Source: an uncultured Lachnoclostridium sp. (GTDB lineage Bacteria; Bacillota; Clostridia; Lachnospirales; Lachnospiraceae). Taken from it: 14,537 nucleotides of DNA. Below the pieces are notes generated by a model. The model worked only from the letters and a program-made list of their open reading frames with translations. It was not told where the DNA came from and ran no database searches. The translations under genes were made by a program, and so were the position numbers. The DNA is taken from assembly GCA_958425285.1 (NCBI GenBank), contig CATZVV010000020.1:1-14537 (forward strand), in the 5' to 3' direction. This document shows positions 12,717-14,537 of this stretch, one piece after another (within the stretch, counting starts at the first letter, position 1; each line of letters begins with the position of its first letter).

Positions 12717-12815
12717 ATGGACAATAACAAGAATCATTTTGATTTCAAAGACCTTATGGCCTTTGGTATGTTCATTCTGTCACTGCTGACATTCATTTAT
12801 TTGATTTGTCACTGA
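12717..12815 (+). CDS. Type I toxin, holin-like small membrane peptide, 32 aa
   Basis: A 32-aa peptide with a charged start (MDNNKNHFDFKDL) and one hydrophobic helix MAFGMFILSLLTFIYLICH. It matches the putative holin-like toxin (Hol-Tox) pattern, short peptides that insert in the membrane and are controlled by antisense RNA. ATG 12717 follows GGGGGTGGTGCTG; an in-frame ATG at 12702 would add five residues but lies in the leader hairpin ATTCTA-CA-TAGAAT (12690-12703). The gene has its own promoter, a structured leader and a convergent RNA at its 3' end. It likely serves element maintenance or responds to helper infection. Family membership is judged by size and pattern. Confidence 0.8.
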   Translation: MDNNKNHFDFKDLMAFGMFILSLLTFIYLICH

Positions 12816-12830
12816 TGATATAAGGCATAG

Positions 12831-12868
12831 AAAAAACCACCCCGAAACTTTGGCCGGTAGCAGGGTGG
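12831..12868 (-). terminator. Terminator of the antisense RNA
   Basis: On the minus strand CCACCC (12868-12863) pairs with GGGTGG (12842-12837), followed by six T (12836-12831). An outer TTCTATG/CATAGAA pairing (12872-12878, 12826-12832) partly competes with the T-run. Confidence 0.75.
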
Positions 12869-12930
12869 CAATTCTATGTGTCACTAATGTTTTAAGGTCA
12901 ACCACTTTGTGGGCGGTTGTTCCTTTTTCT
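12832..12930 (-). ncRNA. Antisense antitoxin RNA
   Basis: An RNA of about 100 nt, predicted from a strong minus-strand promoter (12937-12965) and a terminator ending at 12831. It is complementary to the 3' part of the toxin mRNA, which ends near 12927. Its first 35 bases (AGAAAAAGGAACAACCGC, then GTGGTTGACCT) closely resemble the start of the toxin mRNA (AGAAAGGAACAACTGC, then GTGGCTGACCT). This is the design of convergent type I systems such as txpA/ratA or bsrG/SR4, where the antitoxin pairs with the mRNA tail and promotes decay or blocks translation. Confidence 0.75.
12895..12929 (+). terminator. Terminator of the toxin mRNA
   Basis: GGTCAACC (12897-12903) pairs with GGTTG (12915-12919) over a GGGC-containing loop, followed by TTCCTTTTTCTATTT. 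On the other strand the same bases form the 5' hairpin of the antisense RNA. Confidence 0.6.
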
Positions 12931-12936
12931 ATTTAC

Positions 12937-12965
12937 AATATAGCACATTGGTGGGTTATGTTCAA
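12937..12965 (-). promoter_or_regulatory. Antitoxin RNA promoter
   Basis: On the minus strand, -35 TTGAAC (12965-12960), a 17-bp spacer and -10 TATATT (12942-12937). It is stronger in its -35 than the toxin promoter, as expected if antitoxin RNA must be in excess. Confidence 0.8.
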
Positions 12966-12998
12966 GGGAAATTAGAGGAAACCGTTGTGATTCCTGGT

Positions 12999-13020
12999 GA
13001 TACTAAAACGATACTAATAT
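12999..13020 (+). repeat. Right arm-type integrase site pair (candidate)
   Basis: GATACTA at 12999 and 13010, 11 bp apart, matching the pair at 309/320 (17 of 22 positions over the block). A second short repeat, GCGTAAAG, occurs at 13024 and 13111, the latter 7 bp before the attR core. The two sets resemble the two arm-site classes of integrase and excisionase binding regions. Confidence 0.55.
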
Positions 13021-13117
13021 TTTGCGTAAAGAGTGAAATAGAGCATATTTCTATTAGATTTAGGCTCTATAAGTACTGAAAACACTGAGAAAAGTACATG
13101 AAAAATCTATGCGTAAA

Positions 13118-13143
13118 GTGTTGCTACAATCATCGAGTAATTG
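13118..13143 (+). repeat. attR core repeat
   Basis: Identical to 237-262. It carries the end of tuf without the rest of the gene. The chromosomal tuf terminator lies 15 bp beyond, which shows that this side is the original downstream flank. Confidence 0.95.
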
Positions 13144-13158
13144 CTAAAAGCAGATTTT

Positions 13159-13194
13159 ATAGGACTTTCTGAAATTTCAGAAAGTCCTATTTTG
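13159..13194 (+). terminator. Original tuf terminator, displaced
   Basis: ATAGGACTTTCTGAAA followed by its exact inverse forms a perfect 32-bp palindrome with flanking TTTT on plus. It lies 19 bp after the stop-codon position in attR. Before insertion it must have been the tuf terminator. The reverse strand has AAAT before and a T-rich run after, so it also shields against transcription from the right. Confidence 0.85.
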
Positions 13195-13316
13195 CTAAAG
13201 TCATAATCTTGATTTCAATTAAATGACCCTTTTCTTTTCTGACTGTGGCAGATAAGAGTAAGTAGGGATAACTCTACCCGTATTCAATCGTTTGAAATCT
13301 TAATGAGGTTACTGGG

Positions 13317-13685
13317 TTATGGTCTTTTCCCCGTAAGTACATCATCATAAAATTTCTGCTTTGTGTCGATATATTCGATACTATTGTTTATTTCCTGCAA
13401 TTTTTCCAATAATATCTTTTTTCTATGATGAAGCATTAGTTTTCTTTCGGGGATAGTTTTTTCCCCTTGCAGGCATAATGCTACATACTCTTTCATTTCC
13501 GCAATGCTCATACCACATTTTTTTAAGCAGGAAAGACTTTTTATCCATGCGATATCTTCATCATCAAAAACACGATAATTGTTACTGTTTCTCTTGACGT
13601 TTGGTACAAGTCCTTCGTTACAGTAAAATTTTAAGGTTTCATAAGGCATATTCGTTTCCTTACATACTGCTTTCATAGAATACAT
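13317..13685 (-). CDS. MerR-family transcriptional regulator
   Basis: A 122-aa regulator of chromosomal origin. The N-terminal winged helix-turn-helix (MYSMKAVCKETNMPYETLKF, then YCNEGLVPNVKR) and YRVFDDEDIAWI are the MerR signature. A dimerisation helix follows (KILLEKLQEINNSIEYIDTK). No cysteine cluster of the metal-sensing type is present; the cysteines at 8, 22, 54, 58 and 71 are scattered, so the signal is not obvious. AGGAG lies before ATG 13685. It is divergent from the aldo/keto reductase, whose promoter carries a MerR-type operator, so it should activate that gene. Confidence 0.93.
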   Translation of the reverse strand: MYSMKAVCKETNMPYETLKFYCNEGLVPNVKRNSNNYRVFDDEDIAWIKSLSCLKKCGMSIAEMKEYVALCLQGEKTIPERKLMLHHRKKILLEKLQEINNSIEYIDTKQKFYDDVLTGKRP

Positions 13686-13727
13686 GTTTTCAACTCCTCA
13701 AATCTTTTCAGAAATTTCAAAAAATGC

Positions 13728-13758
13728 TTGACCGGTAGTTACTACCGAGTTTTACAAT
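13728..13758 (+). promoter_or_regulatory. MerR-type promoter and operator
   Basis: -35 TTGACC (13728-13733) and -10 TACAAT (13753-13758) are separated by 19 bp, the over-long spacer typical of MerR-activated promoters. A perfect palindrome CGGTAGT-T-ACTACCG (13733-13747) sits in the spacer. The MerR dimer would twist the DNA there to align the two elements. Confidence 0.88.
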
Positions 13759-13803
13759 CTGATTGTATTCTGAAGAACACAAGATGTCAAGGAGGTTATG
13801 ATT

Positions 13804-14537
13804 ATGGAGTATATAACATTAAATAACGGAGTAAAAATGCCAAAACTCGGTTTTGGTGTATTCCAGATTGCAAAGGAAGATTGTGAAAGATGTGTGTTAG
13901 ACGCTATAAAGGTAGGCTATCGTCATATCGACACAGCACAGTCTTATTTTAACGAAGAAGAAGTCGGAAACGCCATCAGCAAATGTGGATTGCCACGAAA
14001 AGATTTGTTTATCACAACGAAAGTATGGATTGACAATTATGGGTATGAACAAGCCAAAGAATCCGTCTTGAAATCTATGAAGAAGCTGAAAGTCGATTAT
14101 CTTGATTTAGTCCTTTTACATCAGCCGTTTAGTGATTATTATGGTGCTTACAGAGCTTTACAGGAGTTATACAAAGAGGACAAAATCAGAGCTATAGGCG
14201 TAAGCAACTTTGCACCCGATAGGCTGACAGATATGATTGCTTTCAATGAGATACCGCCACAGGTTAATCAAGTAGAAGTCAATCCATTACATCAGCAGAT
14301 ACCAGCACAGGAAAACATGGTAAAACGTCATGTCCAAATGGAAGCGTGGGCACCGTTTGGCGAGGGAAAAAACAATATGTTCCATAATCCTGTATTGTTG
14401 AATATTGCTGAAATGTATCAGAAATCAACGGCACAGGTTATGTTACGCTGGCTCATGCAAAGGGATATTGTCGCTTTAGCGAAATCAACCCATATCGAGC
14501 GAATGAAAGAAAATATTGAAATTTTTGACTTTTTTCT
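13804..14537 (+). CDS. Aldo/keto reductase (3' end beyond window)
   Basis: An NADPH-dependent oxidoreductase of the 2,5-diketogluconate reductase-like AKR group, cytosolic, reducing aldehydes or ketones. The catalytic tetrad is visible: D43 and Y48 (HIDTAQSY), K73 (TTKVW) and H106 (LLHQP). RAIGVSNFAPDRL, QVNQVEVNPLHQQ, the cofactor-side EAWAPFGEG and VALAKSTHIERMKENIEIFD are family marks. GGAGG sits 8 bases before ATG 13804; the ATG at 13798 is too close. The frame is open to the window end (244 codons, of about 270-280 usual). It is controlled by the divergent MerR regulator and is not part of the mobile element. The substrate is unknown. Confidence 0.95.
   Translation, partial: MEYITLNNGVKMPKLGFGVFQIAKEDCERCVLDAIKVGYRHIDTAQSYFNEEEVGNAISKCGLPRKDLFITTKVWIDNYGYEQAKESVLKSMKKLKVDYLDLVLLHQPFSDYYGAYRALQELYKEDKIRAIGVSNFAPDRLTDMIAFNEIPPQVNQVEVNPLHQQIPAQENMVKRHVQMEAWAPFGEGKNNMFHNPVLLNIAEMYQKSTAQVMLRWLMQRDIVALAKSTHIERMKENIEIFDFF

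Larger units (their letters stand above)
237..13143. mobile_element. Integrated element in tuf 3' end, phage-satellite-like (about 12.9 kb)
   Basis: A perfect 26-bp direct repeat marks both ends. One copy lies over the last codons of tuf and the other sits 12,881 bp downstream, beside the terminator expected for tuf. A tyrosine integrase gene lies just inside the left end and reads toward it. Between the repeats are a CI/Cro switch, a RepA-type ATPase with repeats, tail chaperones, a tape measure protein, a sigma factor and a toxin-antitoxin locus. No terminase, portal, capsid, tail tube, holin/endolysin, relaxase or type IV secretion gene is present. Size and content match phage satellites better than complete prophages or conjugative elements. 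A prophage reduced by deletion is the alternative, but the frames are intact and the modules ordered. Confidence 0.9.

Overview
The window looks like a low-to-mid GC Firmicute, most likely a Lachnospiraceae-type gut clostridium. The evidence is the style of the EF-Tu C-terminus, strong GGAGG ribosome binding sites, sigma-A promoters and the phage gene families present. It holds one complete integrated element of about 12.9 kb (237-13143) between two stretches of chromosome. The left flank is the 3' end of tuf (EF-Tu). The right flank is the old tuf terminator, a MerR-family regulator and a divergent aldo/keto reductase that runs off the window. The element is bounded by a perfect 26-bp direct repeat (237-262 and 13118-13143) made of the last codons of tuf and its stop codon, so EF-Tu is restored intact on the left.

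Layout, left to right. (1) Integration and immunity: a minus-strand tyrosine integrase, then a CI-like repressor (minus) and a Cro-like regulator (plus) around a divergent promoter region with five copies of a 13-bp operator. The repressor/cro cassette is bracketed by two near-identical 28-bp direct repeats. (2) Early/replication: a Cys-rich small protein, a helix-turn-helix protein, a 130-aa unknown and a RepA/AAA_25-type ATPase with no ordinary start codon. Repeated CAACGAGTAA motifs, a candidate origin, overlap and follow the ATPase 3' end. (3) Several small unknown genes, one of them a truncated paralogue. (4) Tail module: a sigma-A promoter, a leader with an attenuator-like hairpin, a gpG-like tail assembly chaperone with a canonical A AAA AAG -1 frameshift site giving a gpGT-like fusion, and a 1084-aa tape measure protein. 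(5) Two small unknowns, a full sigma-70-family factor and a second sigma-region-4/ArpU-like regulator. (6) About 760 bp without a convincing gene, carrying irregular TATATAG-centred repeats, palindromes and a strongly structured segment. (7) A type I toxin-antitoxin locus: a 32-aa holin-like toxin with a convergent antisense RNA.

Reading: there is no terminase, portal, capsid, tail tube, baseplate, lysis or conjugation gene, yet the three interacting tail-length components (gpG, gpGT, tape measure) are intact and have their own promoter and leader. This fits a phage satellite that builds tails on its own tape measure using a helper's tube and head proteins, with its own sigma factor and possibly a packaging or late-promoter region before attR. 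A reduced prophage remnant is the main alternative. The satellite interpretation is inference. The att sites, frameshift signal, operators, toxin-antitoxin architecture and gene content are read directly from the sequence.
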